Assembly: GCA_004794785.1 (NCBI GenBank)
Contig: SJOL01006765.1
Span: 346,009 to 410,008 of the forward strand
Direction: 5' to 3'
Origin: Opisthorchis felineus
Taxonomy: Eukaryota; Platyhelminthes; Trematoda; Opisthorchiida; Opisthorchiidae
DNA: 64,000 bases
Every line of letters starts with the position of its first letter. Position 1 is the stretch's first letter. A program made the position numbers and the translations under genes. Of the stretch, positions 1-13,040 are shown one piece after another. Below the pieces are notes generated by a model. It was not told the DNA's origin, ran no database searches, and saw only the letters and a program-made list of their open reading frames with translations.

Positions 1-3000
1 CGACGGACGAAGTCAAATCACAATACGCGCGCACTTGATTTTGCAGTAAACTGTCAGTCACTTTGCAAACAATTGTTCCTGCAAACGCGTCACTTGTGTA
101 CTTTCTGGCAAAAGTTGGACTAGACAACAGTGGCTTTGCGCAACGAGAAATTCAGGCGAATAATGAATCAGCCATGTCTATCTGACAGGCAATAATTGCT
201 CGCTTTTTAAACAGTCTATTGGCGTCCAATCAGTCATAGTGTAAGAATTATCATGAAGGGGGTATGTAATTCTATTTCAGACAAAAGCTTTATGGGTATC
301 TTACCGTTTATTTGAAGGCACTCAGCATGCTGGCTAGTTTTGCATATTCCATTACAAAAATCTTTATTCAGACAGAACTCGGGCTTCAATAGTTTTTTTC
401 GGGAAGATTTTTGAAGAAAAAACTATCTTGATTCGCTAAGCACAGTTACCTAATAAGAGCCAGAAAAGTGACTTACTCAATGGCAAAAACTCAAACGAAG
501 ACGTCCTCACCGCTAAACAAACAACGGTACGCAGTATATGTGAAAGTAATTTATTAACTTCATAGAATATTTTGCTGGTTTATCGCAGTTTGATTCCGAA
601 ATGAGGAGTTTCGGACCTATCACTATGTTTGTTTGAACGCCATTTTGCTCTTTTGGCACAACATTTTCCATATCGTTGGCCTTATCCTCACCAGAAAAAG
701 AAAAATGGAGCTAAAGTTTGCTCAACTGTAGCGGTTTTTCGCAATATACTAGGCCGATCCGGGTTGTACAACAAACATTGGCCACTGAGGGAGATCGTCT
801 TACATATGCACCAAGTACATCATCACGTTATTTGTTGAATTTATCACTTTAGGTCGGCGTCTAGGTTTTCGGGCAGGCCCACTTAGGCCCACTTAGAGCT
901 TCGTGCGCTTTAGTGTACCAAATATAGTTTGAATTTTGATAACAAATCTGGAAGTTTTGTGTACGATTATCAATGTAAATAGTTTCGCTCCTAGGGTAGT
1001 ATTGACACACACTACCCCCACAAAGCCATGACAAAAGCATAGAAAACTATTACGACAGAGGAGGGCAGATATGAACTAGCAGTACTAGTATTGACCTTTG
1101 TGTCAAAGATAGGGGCTATCGAATGGATATAGTTAAAAATGGATCATAGTTATACATAGTTTGCGCAACTGCCATATCCACTTCGGTCCCAACTAAAATG
1201 TCCACATTCGTGAAAATCGCCCCAATGCACGTACAAGGTTTTTATGAAGATTAGACCAATGGAATGCAAAACTAGACGTTATCCCAAGGAACCTAGCTGT
1301 TTGCGCACGGATGTGTGTAGGGACTGTCGCCGTCAGATCATGCTCTTCTCCTTAGGTCGACTGATTTAAGCGGCAGAAGTTATATCCTTACTTCTTCTCC
1401 TCTCCCTCTTACAGCCAATTTTAAAGCAGCTTGCCTTGATTGTTGTGTCTTTTACATCGTCCCAGGGCGTTTATCTGCACCCAAAAATGTACGACTTCTG
1501 TCAGCAGTGGCAGTTTCAGTCTAACTCCCTGCTGCGTGCTCCTAACATTATCTACAGACTCTGCGGCCACCGTGGCCACTCATTCTTACGAAACAAACAA
1601 ACAAACTTTTTTACTGGCAAGGCCGCTTTCAAAGCGTGAGTGGATGGCCTGAAGAAAACATATGGACTGAACATTACGTGGGCAGTTGGCAAGCGTCCGA
1701 CAGGAATGGCATGCGAGCCAGTTTTACGCTGTAGAATCTACCCTAGATGTTATTAAATAATTCGGTTCTAAGGAGTGGGCAAAAATCTCACAACGTAAGT
1801 AAATCCCCGTAGAAACTTGATGATATTTTTGAGGATAGAAGCCGCAAAAATAAAGTGCCAGGAACTGAATTATTTAATTATTTGAATCACACGTGAAGGA
1901 ATATGCATACATGAAGAGGTGCTCTTCCACTCCAATCTATTTGTATCAAGTGGCTGCGTGAATCTCTCATTCTGAAAAGACTTGTCTGGAAATCTGACAA
2001 ATAGAGAAGTAAGTGTCACTATTTAGTATGTGGTCAGTGAAAGTACACAATTTAAGTCAGTATGAACATGTCACTTATGTCACTGGTTTTTAGGTTGTTT
2101 TGCTGGGTAATCCATAGACGAAATCCTCACCAATTGGGACAATGGGACACAGTAGTGTTTGGTAATGTACAGAAAACGCATTGGTTGTTGATGGCTGAGC
2201 TTGGCAATTTGCTTGCAAACATTTCATCCACAGGCGTGGAGATATCGCAGGAGACAGTGCACACAACTGTCAGTACACCTTCATCAACATACCAGAAAGC
2301 GAAACAATGAATTGTTGGAGGTGGTACATGTTTTCAAGAGGGCATGCATCCTTTCAAGTCACTGTTGGTATTCGCTAAAGATAACGATTTTAGCCTCTAA
2401 TGGAACATCTTAAATGCCCTAGGGAAACGAAAGGTTAATTCGGATAATGGTCTTAGTTTCAACAATAGCTTCACACACCACGAGTAATATTTCGTTCCCT
2501 TCGCTCAAAAGTATTGAACAAATTTTCAAGCAGAAAATGTGGCCTTAGAATTCTGGCGAGTGACTGGGTCAATTTTTATTGACTTCTGTCGTGGAATCTG
2601 TATTGAGTAGTGCAAAAGTATTCGTAAGCAGATGCCACCAGCGAGATTGACCATTGATGCTCGTTACCAGTGGAAGAGACAGACCTAAGTTGCCTGTCAT
2701 AAAATATAAGAACTAATGTGATTTTTTGAATTTTTGTAAACTCTGATGAGAACATTGATTTTAGATGTACGGGGAAGTTTAATTTATTGTGCCGCTGAGC
2801 GCCTACCGAAAAACGCGCGGAAACAATGATGCTCTCGTAATAGTGCTGTAGGCCACCATTGTGTTTATATATCACTCAATGCAACTGAACGACAAAATGT
2901 TTGCTAAAACTTGAGGGTAAGTTAATACCATTACGTTAATAATACAAACTTCCTCTCTAGAGAAACGTGAACAAAATACAATGGGCTTCGACAAATACTC

Positions 3001-3017
3001 TTATTCGATTCTGGCAG
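1..3017. other. No supported gene
   Basis: Only short frames (up to 99 codons) with no splice-phase support. No repeat of the families described here. Confidence 0.6.
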
Positions 3018-3162
3018 GTGACTCAACTGAATCCAGCTGAATTCCTCAGCTGTGGTGATTTGCTTGAACTAGATTTGCTGCCAACCTGATGAAGCCCAAG
3101 GAGAAAAAACCAGCCGTGTGCTGTCGAAGAGTTGTCGGCAACCTTATGAGCAGCGTGTTACG
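3018..3162. repeat. Degenerate hammerhead repeat, two orientations
   Basis: 3018-3083 matches the minus-oriented gactcaactgaatccagctg-to-gctgcc part of the family; 3084-3162 matches the plus-oriented ribozyme end: CTGATGA at 3086-3092, then a corrupted stem II and GAAA, then gctgtcgaagag, ggcaaccttatgag and gtgttacg. The ribozyme core is broken. Confidence 0.6.
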
Positions 3163-3163
3163 T

Positions 3164-3544
3164 TTATGCAATACGGTTATTTAGGTGAACTTGAATTCTT
3201 TGGTTCAAATAAGATAAATAGCCTTGTTCTTGGAGTGCGACGACCACCTTCCATTTGGAACCACGATCCAAGACAATTTGTAGGGTGAATTTCGAGTAAT
3301 AGATGTCAACTTTAACTAAACCCAGAAACAAATGATTGTTAGCATTGACTCTAATTCGTGAAACTCGATACAATTTACCCAAACTAATAAGCGATAAGGG
3401 GCCAGGGGTGGTGGTCAACAACTGAACAGTACAACAGACGGATTTTCTTCTTCCTGTTGGCTTTGTGCACGAATAGCATTGTGAAACAAGCTGAAACGTG
3501 TATGTTCTAGAGTGCCTTGAATAAGAAGGGCATGCTACATTCAC
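3164..3544 (-). other. Open frame adjoining a ribozyme repeat
   Basis: A 126-codon minus-strand frame; the last half (GKLYRVSRIRVNANNHLFLG then LVKVDIYYSKFTLQIVLDRG) looks protein-like. It starts within two bases of the repeat at 3018-3162, so it may be element sequence. Length alone is within chance. Confidence 0.2.
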
Positions 3545-5170
3545 AGTGTATTCGCCGGGATCACAAACGTTTCGGTCTTATTAAAGATGTCTTTTGGATC
3601 CACTTCCTTCCCACGAAGTTCTGAGTGGTTGGATTCGTAACAATTAATGTTTGTCAAACATGCCCATCCTTCAACTTTAGCGTCCCACAAAGTTAAGAAG
3701 ATAATTTAGTAATTATGTGCTGTACGACAAAAGCTTCGTTCTTTTACCCACCCATAAATTCCTCATGTTGGCTCAAAACACGGTTAAAAAATCCCAAGTA
3801 GACTTCAGGTAAAGGTGAACCGATCAATAAAACAATTCAGGGTAATGCAAACAATTTTGTAACCAAGTTAGAATTCGAATCATGCTCTTTTCTCACAAAT
3901 TCTATTGTCGACTATGGCATTAGCGTGTCATTTACCTTTGAAACAAGTTTGTTCCTGAATGACTTAGCATAGAATTTGTACATTTACTTTTATATTCATT
4001 TACATTTACCTATGGCATATACACTAATTCCTGGGTTTATTTCCAAAACTCATTTTAACATTACTCTTTGTCAACTTTTTTTGCGCTGTTATCTGCAGAC
4101 AGTGTAAATTGTTCCAAACTCATCGGCACATCCTTATAAAAAGCAGCCAAAAAATAAATACTTCCCTCAAGTTGAAACGGTTACCAAATATTAGTATATG
4201 GACTATTGCTTGTCTAGACAATAAATAACCAGCTGGCAAAAACTCCGTGGGCAAGTAATACGAATACAAAAACATGTCATTCTGGAATTATATAGTGTTT
4301 GAAATTGAAGGAAATGCATGTTTATCGCGTTTATGGGACGCTGAGATGCTAGGCGTAAGGCCTTGCAGCCAGTTGGATCTGCCAGAACATCTAGACAATG
4401 TGCGACGTAAAAAAAACACCTCACAGTCATTCTCTGCAGATGGACAGGTGGAGACCAACTGGGACACGGCTTCTCGTGGTAAAACTGAATGGCATTTGTA
4501 GGTAACAGTTACAGACTTTCATCTGATCACTTAATGTGCACAACAAGCAAACAGCGGAAATATTGACATACGGAACCACAAATCGACAGTTAATGTATTT
4601 TCTTGTTTTTTTTCTGATTGATACACACATGTCTGTACTGACAGAGTTTCTATTGTGTATGGGTTAACTTATTTTGACCGTTTGCTCACAGTATTTACTG
4701 AAAATTATACTCTTAGGAATCGAGATTTGCGCAGTAATCTAAATGGCTACTGGACGATATGGTATTTTTCAGTATTTGTGTTAAGCACTGTTGTACAGAC
4801 CAAATCCTAACCAGGATAAGGATTAATTCAACATTGGAATAAGTATGGCATGGTGTTGCTGCACAAAGCCACATTATTTTCTTTAATAACGTGAAAGTAG
4901 AATAGATTGTGTCAACAACTTGGGCATAATGGATGTCCCAATTATTGGAATGTCTTAGGAAAAATGCAGTAATTGTAAGAAGTGCTTATAGAAGCAGCAA
5001 GAGACTGTGCAGCGTGTCCGTCAGTCGGTGGGGAAAAGATGAGCTCTTTGTCCAATCAGCACCTTTGAGGCGGTAAGATTCAACAGCCGTGTCAGTATAC
5101 AGATTGCAAATGCAAGACTCACCCGGAAGCTGTTGCTAAGATACTGCTCTGTTAGCTGTCACTGTTTTAT

Positions 5171-5187
5171 CACACACACACACACAA
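5171..5187. repeat. Short (CA)n
   Basis: Eight CA units plus one base. Confidence 0.9.
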
Positions 5188-5318
5188 ATACGTACGAGCT
5201 ACGGTTAGTTTTATGATCAGGAAAGCGACCAACTTTTGCAGGTGATTCTATACGATGCCTTTCCACGTTGTTTGCACGCAACTTCAAATATTTCATGCCT
5301 AAATCACTCCACCTCATA

Positions 5319-5362
5319 CAAATAGCCCAAATAACTTAAATAACTCCAAATAACTCAACACA
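5319..5362. repeat. Short AAATAACTC-like tandem repeat
   Basis: Four imperfect units (aaatagccc, aaataactt, aaataactc and so on). Confidence 0.75.
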
Positions 5363-6236
5363 AACTGATTCACTTTCAAACGGTTTTACAGATTAGCCCA
5401 GCACAGAGAATAAGTAGCAAAGGAGTAAACAGCTATCTGTTTCGTATTTATTCTCCCTGAGTTTTTTGAAAACTGGGAAGTAAGGACAAACAAACGGAAA
5501 CCATTTTGGATGTATGATTTTGTAATGCATTTTCTTTAAGTATAATGATAAGTGTAACGATAGGGCTTACGATCATCATGATTATAAGCTTGTGGCCTGT
5601 CGCATCATGTTATTATCACGAATCTCTTCGTCATATGTGGTGGCAATTGTGAGAATGTTCTTCCCTGCAATCAAAGGCTATACCAGTGGTTCTCAATCGA
5701 GAAGGATTCCTTAAGGGTTAAAGTGTGAGTAAATAGATGAGGAACACAGTTTCCAGATTTAAAGAGCATCAGTTAATTCAATATTTACCGTTGTTCGTAT
5801 GAATATGCTATTTTTATCACTTAGTACGTGTCTGTAATAATTTTGTGTCATTTTTGCGGTCCGTGAACTGCCGCTTTCCACCCGTTTTTATTAGAAGAAG
5901 TAAGTCGAAGGCGGGGGCACGTCTAGAAGCGTTTTACACAGCATGAAGCTTGGCGACGAAATTTTACGCTAGACCAGATACCAAATATCATTAAAAAAGC
6001 AGGCACGTTTGAATTGTTCTGTGCTTCCACTGCATATGGTTTAAGAATACAGGTGTTGAAGCTGCGGGACGGAAAATCGGACCCCAAAGCGTCAACCGAT
6101 CAAAATGTATGAGAAATTAACCTGCTTGTCATCGCATTACCCACGTGTAATAATACGCCCACCGATTTCCTAACCAAAAATAAGCATGTGTCAGGAATAG
6201 AAAAAGGGCAAACACAAACAGCATGTTGGAATATGT

Positions 6237-6284
6237 GTATGTATGTATGTATGTATGTATGTATGTATGTATGTATGTATGTAT
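6237..6284. repeat. (GTAT)12 microsatellite
   Basis: Twelve uninterrupted GTAT units. The Tyr-Ile-His-Thr frame on the minus strand is a product of the repeat. Confidence 0.97.
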
Positions 6285-8612
6285 ATATTGTGTATTAATC
6301 TGAAAACCATTTGCGGGTATTTTGCCCAAAGTTTAATTCATCAATCCAGAACGACTTCGTTTTCAAACTTTGCGCCGGATTACGCCTGTAAAGTCCTGGA
6401 TAATTAGTGGAAATACCTGGTTATTACTCACAAGAAAGTCAATAATCTGTGGGATGCTTCGGTTTTTTTAAGAAAAACTTGGGATAGAATGAGAAGGATA
6501 AAATATTCAATTATATACATATCCCAGAATTACAGCCACTTATTGATGTACATCGTGCTAGACACAAAAATGCTATGCATTCCAACTGCCTTGTAGATCA
6601 TTTCTCGCAGTGCACTTAATTTCGATTTTTCCGCCTGTAACCACAACCACTTTTAGATCAGTTTAACTTTCCTGTAATTTTGGACGCTTTGTGAACGTTG
6701 TTCGCAGAGCTGTTTGCATCAGTAGGTTTCCCATGCGTGATATGAACTATAGAACCTTTGATATTCACCTTTTTTCACCCAGAATTGTGGAGATGAACGC
6801 TGTGCCATGACCGAAATGTCAGTGCGCAAGGTATCTTACACTGCAACTTCTTTCTTTCTCTCTCGCACAATGTCGCACAAAGACCGAGTCATTTAATTGT
6901 TTGATGAGGTACTTCATGGGAATCTGTGATTAGTCATGTAGGGAAACTAATTAGTCCGCAAGACTCAAACAACCGTTTGGACATAAGGCAAGTTTTAGGT
7001 CGATCGCTGTTCAATACGGAAGTAAGCTCTAGCCTCATCTATTCGGACTGAACTACAGAATTTCGCTCCATCGAGTATATTTATTTGTTCATTGCAATTT
7101 CGTGATTCTTACTTGATAAAATATTGTTATGATGCAATTCTCCTCAGCGTGTGTGACAAACCAAATAGGTTTTGCATTGGTACGACAGAACAATCATCAA
7201 CGAAATGTGGCATATTTTTGATATGAATAAGGGGACAAATATATACAGAAAAAGCACAGAAGACAGGACACAAGCTCAGAAATATGCATGTCTTTCAGGA
7301 CAGACTAGCAGCACCGAGAGTCTTCGTTAAAAGGATCGATGAGGCGCTTAGAAGATGCCCATTATTACCGATCATAACGAGCAGGCGAGCTCTTTAGCTT
7401 CAAAGACAAACAATCGCACGTTCGGCTAACTGAAGGTAAAACGAATAAAAGGATATAATCTCTATGCGTGGTGAGATAGAATATGCACAATACAACTACA
7501 AACGACGGTTAAACTTGTCGAGCCTACGTAACGCAGAGATATTCTGGAAAGTCCACCTTATTTTCACATACTTAACTAGGATTGTAACTTACATAGGTGT
7601 AAAAATAGCATGATTATACTACCAGTGTTTTTGGCCACTATATTTTAGTAGTATTCCTCCTCAACTTTATCCATAGGTATAACCTCCCTGAAACTGGTGA
7701 GCCAGACTAGTTGCTCTGCAACTTGTACGGTGGCCTGATTTAGAGTCTATGCCACACATTTGCAAACTAGATTGCAGCTGATTCATTCGAAACATTGGAT
7801 GAATGAATAGTTGGAAGCAAAATGGCTGACTGGACTTTTAACATCAAGTCCTACTTCTAGGACGATGCACGGTGTCCCCACAACAAGTGGTCATTGTTCA
7901 GATGTATTCAAGGGTGGGAGATATCAATTTCTACGTGCTTCTGCAGCTAACCGACAGGCTTCATTAACGTATACGATAACTCTGTAAACAGAAGCTTCGT
8001 AGTTAGGATCTTTTAAACATATCTATTACCAGTCTGGTGTAGCTGTTCTTCGTCTGTTTGGTTTGGGTAGGGCGCGTCATTCCCACAGCCGGGGAAGTAA
8101 TTGTCGGCTGAATACAATTACCCATGAAAAGAGTGTGTACTACAGTGCGTTTCGGAGAGGCAACGTCTGTATTTGTTAATAGAAAATGCCCCAGAAAACA
8201 TCAGCATGTTCTAATTCTTCCATAGCTTGCAGCGTGTTATAATCATATATACGTATATATGTATAATGTATGGACATAGAGATAATTTGTCTTCAGATAG
8301 AAATCCTAGGTTGTTGTGGGGTTAGTAGGCAACACAAAACTTAAGACATAACCAGTGGTTTGAAAGCTTGGAACATAATCGGCCAACAATCATGTGTTCA
8401 AACAACCGTTCAGCAACCAACCATCAACGCTTTCTACTGAAGTTCACGATTAATCTGTCGGTGAAACTCAGGTTTCTGAACACCACTGCAGTGAAAACTG
8501 ATTGCGAATTCCAACAGTAACACAGCTATCTACGCTCCTGGTTGCACAGCCAACTGGAACCAGGATAGTCCCGACCGAGTACATTTGCACTTCCAGTGAA
8601 CAGCCTGAGGGG

Positions 8613-8937
8613 TTAGCGAAATACACTCATTTGCAAACAAATTTGGTTTTGCGAGAGACTCGCCTGAAACCCAGCTGAATCCCTCGTTTGTGATGTTTCC
8701 AGACAGCTGAATGTGCTGCCCCAGGCCGCCTCATGTTTCAGTTGCTACGATATTCGAGATATCGCGATGCATGTATATTCGTAATGCACTACTCATAAGG
8801 CTGCTGAAAATTCTTCGACAGCCCACTACCGATTTCGCCCTTCTTGGGGCTCATTAGGTAGGTGTAGTCCCCGAGTTTCCGTCAACTTTATGTTCCACTT
8901 GAAACCAAATTGCGCGAAATTAGCGAAATACACTCAT
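8613..8937 (-). repeat. Ribozyme-bearing repeat, partial tandem dimer
   Basis: Minus-oriented copy. The block ttagcgaaatacactcattt occurs at 8613 and again at 8920, a period of 307 bp, so slightly more than one tandem unit is present. The unit contains the hammerhead, a gaattttcagcagcc block, a near-palindromic gatattcgagatatcgcg block and a gcaaaacc/ggttttgc-like block. Tandem copies with a ribozyme in each unit fit metazoan retrozymes or PLE terminal repeats. Confidence 0.8.
8821..8863 (-). ncRNA. Decayed hammerhead ribozyme
   Basis: Minus-strand copy with stem I gtgggc and cctac, stem II gccc/gggc intact, but core CTGATGA changed to CTAATGA, GAAAC to GAAAT, and the site GGTC to GGTA. Probably inactive. 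Confidence 0.7.
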
Positions 8938-9178
8938 TTGCCTAGAAACATCACAAACGAGAGATTCAGCTGGGTTCAAGGTGAGCCTTTCGCAAAACCA
9001 AATTTGTTTGCAAATGAGTGTATTTTGCTACTTTCGTGCAATTTGGTTTCAAGTAGAACATAAGCTTGACAGAAACTCGGGAACTGCGCCTACCTGATGA
9101 GCCCCAAGAAGAGCGAAACCGGTCATGGGCTGTCGAAGAATTTTCAGCAACCTTATGAGTAGTGTGTTACGAAGTCTG
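8938..9178 (+). repeat. Ribozyme-bearing repeat, plus-oriented arm
   Basis: Plus-oriented copy of the same family, joined to the minus copy at ttgcc, a string that fits both sides of the junction. Together with 8784-8935 it makes an inverted repeat with arms of about 150-165 bp and a spacer of about 75 bp, able to form a long hairpin in RNA. Contains the ribozyme at 9088-9130 and ends in gtagtgtgttacga. Confidence 0.8.
9088..9130 (+). ncRNA. Type I hammerhead ribozyme, best-preserved copy
   Basis: All conserved core blocks are present in order: stem I 5' strand gcctac, core CTGATGA, stem II gccc ... gagc around caagaa, core GAAA, stem III accggt, cleavage-site C at 9124, stem I 3' strand atgggc. 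The consensus of the copies gives gcctac pairing with gtgggc (six pairs, one wobble) and gccc pairing with gggc. This copy has two changes, one C-A mismatch in stem II and one at the first pair of stem I. Stem III is a perfect palindrome with no loop, so one molecule cannot close it; this geometry is known from PLE and retrozyme hammerheads, which cleave as dimers. The expected product is a self-cleaved RNA of unit length. Activity is inferred. Confidence 0.75.
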
Positions 9179-12100
9179 AGGGGTTGTTTATATTTTTATT
9201 TCTACTGCTGCTATTTCCACGCTATTATAGATAGTGACCTTAGGTTGATAAATTGACGTTCATCTTGAGCGCAACCGGTCTTTCCGAACACAACTTAATG
9301 GATCTCAAAAAGCGCGCAAAATACCTCTGTGATGATTGTGTGTAAAAATTTGAATAACATGTTGAACAGAGCAAGTGAATGTAGGGTGCCGGTCACAGCC
9401 GAGCTACGCGGTCTTTTATGTTCAGAATAGAGCAGACATCATCAATGAGTAGTGCTCTTCGTAAATGCTAGTTTCATCCCTCGTTGAGGATTACTGAACA
9501 TAAGGAGATATTGTGAATCACACTCGATTTTTTTTTTAAATGGTTTCCCACAAGGCAGCCAAATAGGAGTTTCGTCACCTAAGTGTGTGATTAGTAACAC
9601 TGAATAGCTCCTCAGTTGTCCCCTGAAAAATGGGTCGGTACACACTACAACCCCAACCTACATCCAGGTCTTTATTATTGCCGATGAGGTAAAACTATTT
9701 CAACGTCTTAGACATCTAGTTAACTAAAACTTGAGACAACCTTTGCTTTGCATACTGAACTGAAGAGCATCGTAAACGAAATATCTCTTTGCCTGTCTAA
9801 TGAAGCCTCCATTCTTTCTGCTTGAACGTCCAAGACTGGATAACCCACAATCGCGTTACTTGAGCTAGGCAAAGAGGACGCTTTTGCTCCAGACGTAAAC
9901 CGCCAGTGCATCTAAATAGCGAGTGATATGATAGCTGGACCTCAGCTGAACCAATAATGTACACACTATGAATAAACTTACAAGGCCGCACTCAGCTCAT
10001 ACAAGCATCAGCCAATGGTCTTAAGCTTTAGCACTCCCTTTTTGAAATGAAATAGGGCTTGCGTGTTTGACCAAATGATTCGAAATTAAAGACAGCCAAA
10101 TGATATCCAAGCGGCTAACCATGTCTCATTTGTACAAGTCACTGGATAACCGTCATACTGAAGGGCAAGTGAAAGTCTGTTAGGAAGTTAATCCAGGTTA
10201 AATTGACGTCAGCTTGCGGGAGAAAGTAACCCGTGCGGTAAGATCATCCGGTGATCAATAAACTTAACCACACAAATGTTTTGACCTTGTCTTCCTGCTT
10301 CGGACAACCAGTCGCATTACGTATTTTCCTTTGACTGAAACAAGGTTAGTTGTAGGTGGTTGCGGGATTCGCAGAATTCACACTCGTATAACCCCCGTCT
10401 GAACAGTCTTCCCCTTTTCCTAAAGCAGTCATTCTCGTGAATCCACATCTGAGGGGAAATGTGATGGACTAGAGTTTTACTTGTATTAGAGTGCATTAGC
10501 AGTGTATAAACCTGGCCGTGCCAGGGTCGGAACTCCGGACATCTGGAATGCGAGGCGGGGTTCTTAAAACTAGTCCACCAGTGTACTCTGGACGCATCTC
10601 AGTTATCACATCTAGGGAGATGAACGTCTTCGCATTTGTTCCTTGTGATTGGTTTGCCTGAGGCTCGAAATTCTACCCAGTGACTGCCCTGGTTGTGTCG
10701 ATCGATTGACCCACCTGTCAGGACATCCCAGTTAGGTTGAGCTACGGAGGCTTGAAACCTACCGGACAATTTTTGACTAGTTATGAATGGTTGTGGATCT
10801 GTAGTGACACCACGTACGCCCCACACCTCAGACCTCTGCAGTTCAGACCCGGACACAGCCAACGATGTGCACTACTAATGATCTTTAGTAAGAGCAAAAA
10901 TCTAGTCCATTTCCCCCCTTCTTGGTGTGGACTCACCGGAATATTTGTGTTAGGACTGGAGGAGGACAGCTCAATCGAGAGTGACGTGAACGTGAAACAA
11001 GTTTGTTGGAATCCAGTTGTTCGAATTTCGGGCCAATTAATTTTTCTTTGAAGAATATTTACCTCTGCGACAAGCAAAAACCTGAGCGTTAAGTAAAATG
11101 TCTGGCCTTTTGTAGTGGTTCACGGAGTTATAAAGCCTACAGTTTTGAATTTTTGAAGGATTTAATGGCATTTACCAGAGCTCTAGGCTCCAGTTCAAGG
11201 TTCTTTCGATTCATTCTTTCTACTTTTATCTTTTCATTCAACCACACCTCACCTAATGTTGGGTGATGCTATAATTCTTAATTTCTGTAGTAAGTCTAAA
11301 TGATGAATTCCACAATTTCTTCCACAGACACTGCATTTTAGTGAACAGTCGAACACCAGATCTACTCTTATCCCACGCTATGGACCACAATCTAACAGCA
11401 TTTTGTCAGATTTCTTAGAGGCAGCGTTCAAAAAATAACTTAACGATCACATCTGGAGGAACCTTTTGCAGGCACACTTGGCAACGATCATTGCTTTAAG
11501 CACACTTGAATCACGCCCCTTTGAATGTCTCATCCCGCACACACCACTTTCAGGAAATACATTTAGACGACGAAACAACACCTTGTCCCACGGGATGCCA
11601 CACGTAAATACGAGTCATCGATTAGAAAAATTGCTTTGCTACGGAATATTTTTTGAGATGACGAGGGGTGCGAATAGATTACAAACTGGTAAAAGGAAAA
11701 TACTATTGTCAAGGATCATTCTCCAATTGACTTCAATTAACCATGCAGTAAGTGCTTATAAAGTAGTCCGAATATTTGGTTTGCTTCCGTAAGTACAAGG
11801 ATGGAACTATCACTTGTTCACGGAAAGCATCGCGGATTAATGAAAGATTTACCGGTTGTTATACAGCAAAAAAACCAGTCTCAATCGATCCTTCCGTCCT
11901 ACGTCGTGATATGGCAAAACATAATTTTTCAGGAATGCAATTCATAATTTTTAAGAAACAAAGTGTCCGTATGAATAAACTTTATGTTAGCGCTGGGTAA
12001 CTTTCAAAGAAATCCTTGACGTCTTGCAGTGAAACAGTTAGCCGTTCACCGTACTTCTGTGGGTGACCGGAAACTGGTGGGCGTTACAGGTTTCTGGACA

Positions 12101-13040
12101 TATCCATCTTTTTAGCCATTTAAAACAAACTTGGGGTATGTCGAGTTTGCTGTACTTGGCAGTCCGAATAATGAGTGGTCCTTTTGCAGAGAGCATTCTC
12201 AAACAGCTTAACGTTTCCATGTGTTTCAGGTACAGTGACTAGTCAGCGCATGAATACGTCATTCACCCATGCAAATCGCCATTGCTTGCTTGCAGTGCAT
12301 CTTTATGTTTAGCAATACGTGCTTTCCGTTCTTTCTTCCAAAGTAGCACGAATTCTCACTTTGTGCAATGTATGGCGTGAAAACCAATGCAGTAAATCTA
12401 ATCATCTTCGCGAAAACCAGCTACAGACAGCTGGCTCTAATGTACCAAACATTCAGTTTTAAAAAGTCTCAACGTTTGTTCAAAGTTATTTGTGTTCAAA
12501 CCAGGTGGAATTCGTGAACTCATCAGGAAAATAAACAAAGGGAAGACAATACTCACAGTTTAGCAAAATGTGAGTACAGCGTAATTTTTGCATAGGGTAT
12601 GTGTACGGACTCTCGGCAAAGCGATGGATGGAATCTGTTTAACAAAACCTTTTGCGGATGCTACATATTACGAACCTGAGCATAGGTGGTTACAGTGACT
12701 TACCGGACCAAATAAATGATATGAAACAGTCCAAAAAGAGCCCCTCAGACAGGTGACAGAGCTCGGCTCCCCTTTTGGATCAACATATCCCGAGATGTAG
12801 GTATTGCCAACATGACAGTGTAGTGTTTTCTCCAAGTCTCGTCCTAACGCGATACTCTGAATTTGTTTGTAAGCCTCTTTCAGCCGATGGCATTTTTAGT
12901 AACTGACTAACACTTTGGCTTTATTGTCCGTCAGTGGCTTTGGCAGGGCACCCTTAATACCCACGTCGATTACTTCGGGACCTTCACAAAATAATGCAAC
13001 GCCAGTTGCACGGTTGTACTGCTGATAGTACTAGTATAAG
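9179..13040. other. No supported gene outside the 10.5-kb repeat
   Basis: Frames of 60-108 codons on both strands, none with convincing composition or splice sites. Confidence 0.55.
10500..10862 (-). repeat. Dispersed repeat shared with 31.1 kb
   Basis: The DNA of 10660-10790 resembles 31070-31180 in the same orientation: gtgactg...ttgtgtcg, then gcyacgga.gctt.aaacct and aatttttgayt. On the minus strand a frame of 87 codons reads SGRFQASVAQPNWDVL then SHWVEFRASGKPITRN and continues past one stop as DASRVHWWTSFKNPASHSR. A long frame with a single stop in a repeated sequence suggests a multicopy element, not a host gene. Confidence 0.5.

Larger units (their letters stand above)
3545..8612. other. 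No supported gene; simple repeats only
   Basis: AT-rich sequence with the short tandem repeats at 5.2-5.4 and 6.2 kb and an AT-rich atatacgtatatatg block near 8245. No frame over 75 codons except the repeat artefact at 6.2 kb. Confidence 0.6.

Noticed and set aside
6129..6329. Frame with repeated Tyr-Ile-His-Thr
   Set aside because: Translation of the GTAT microsatellite.
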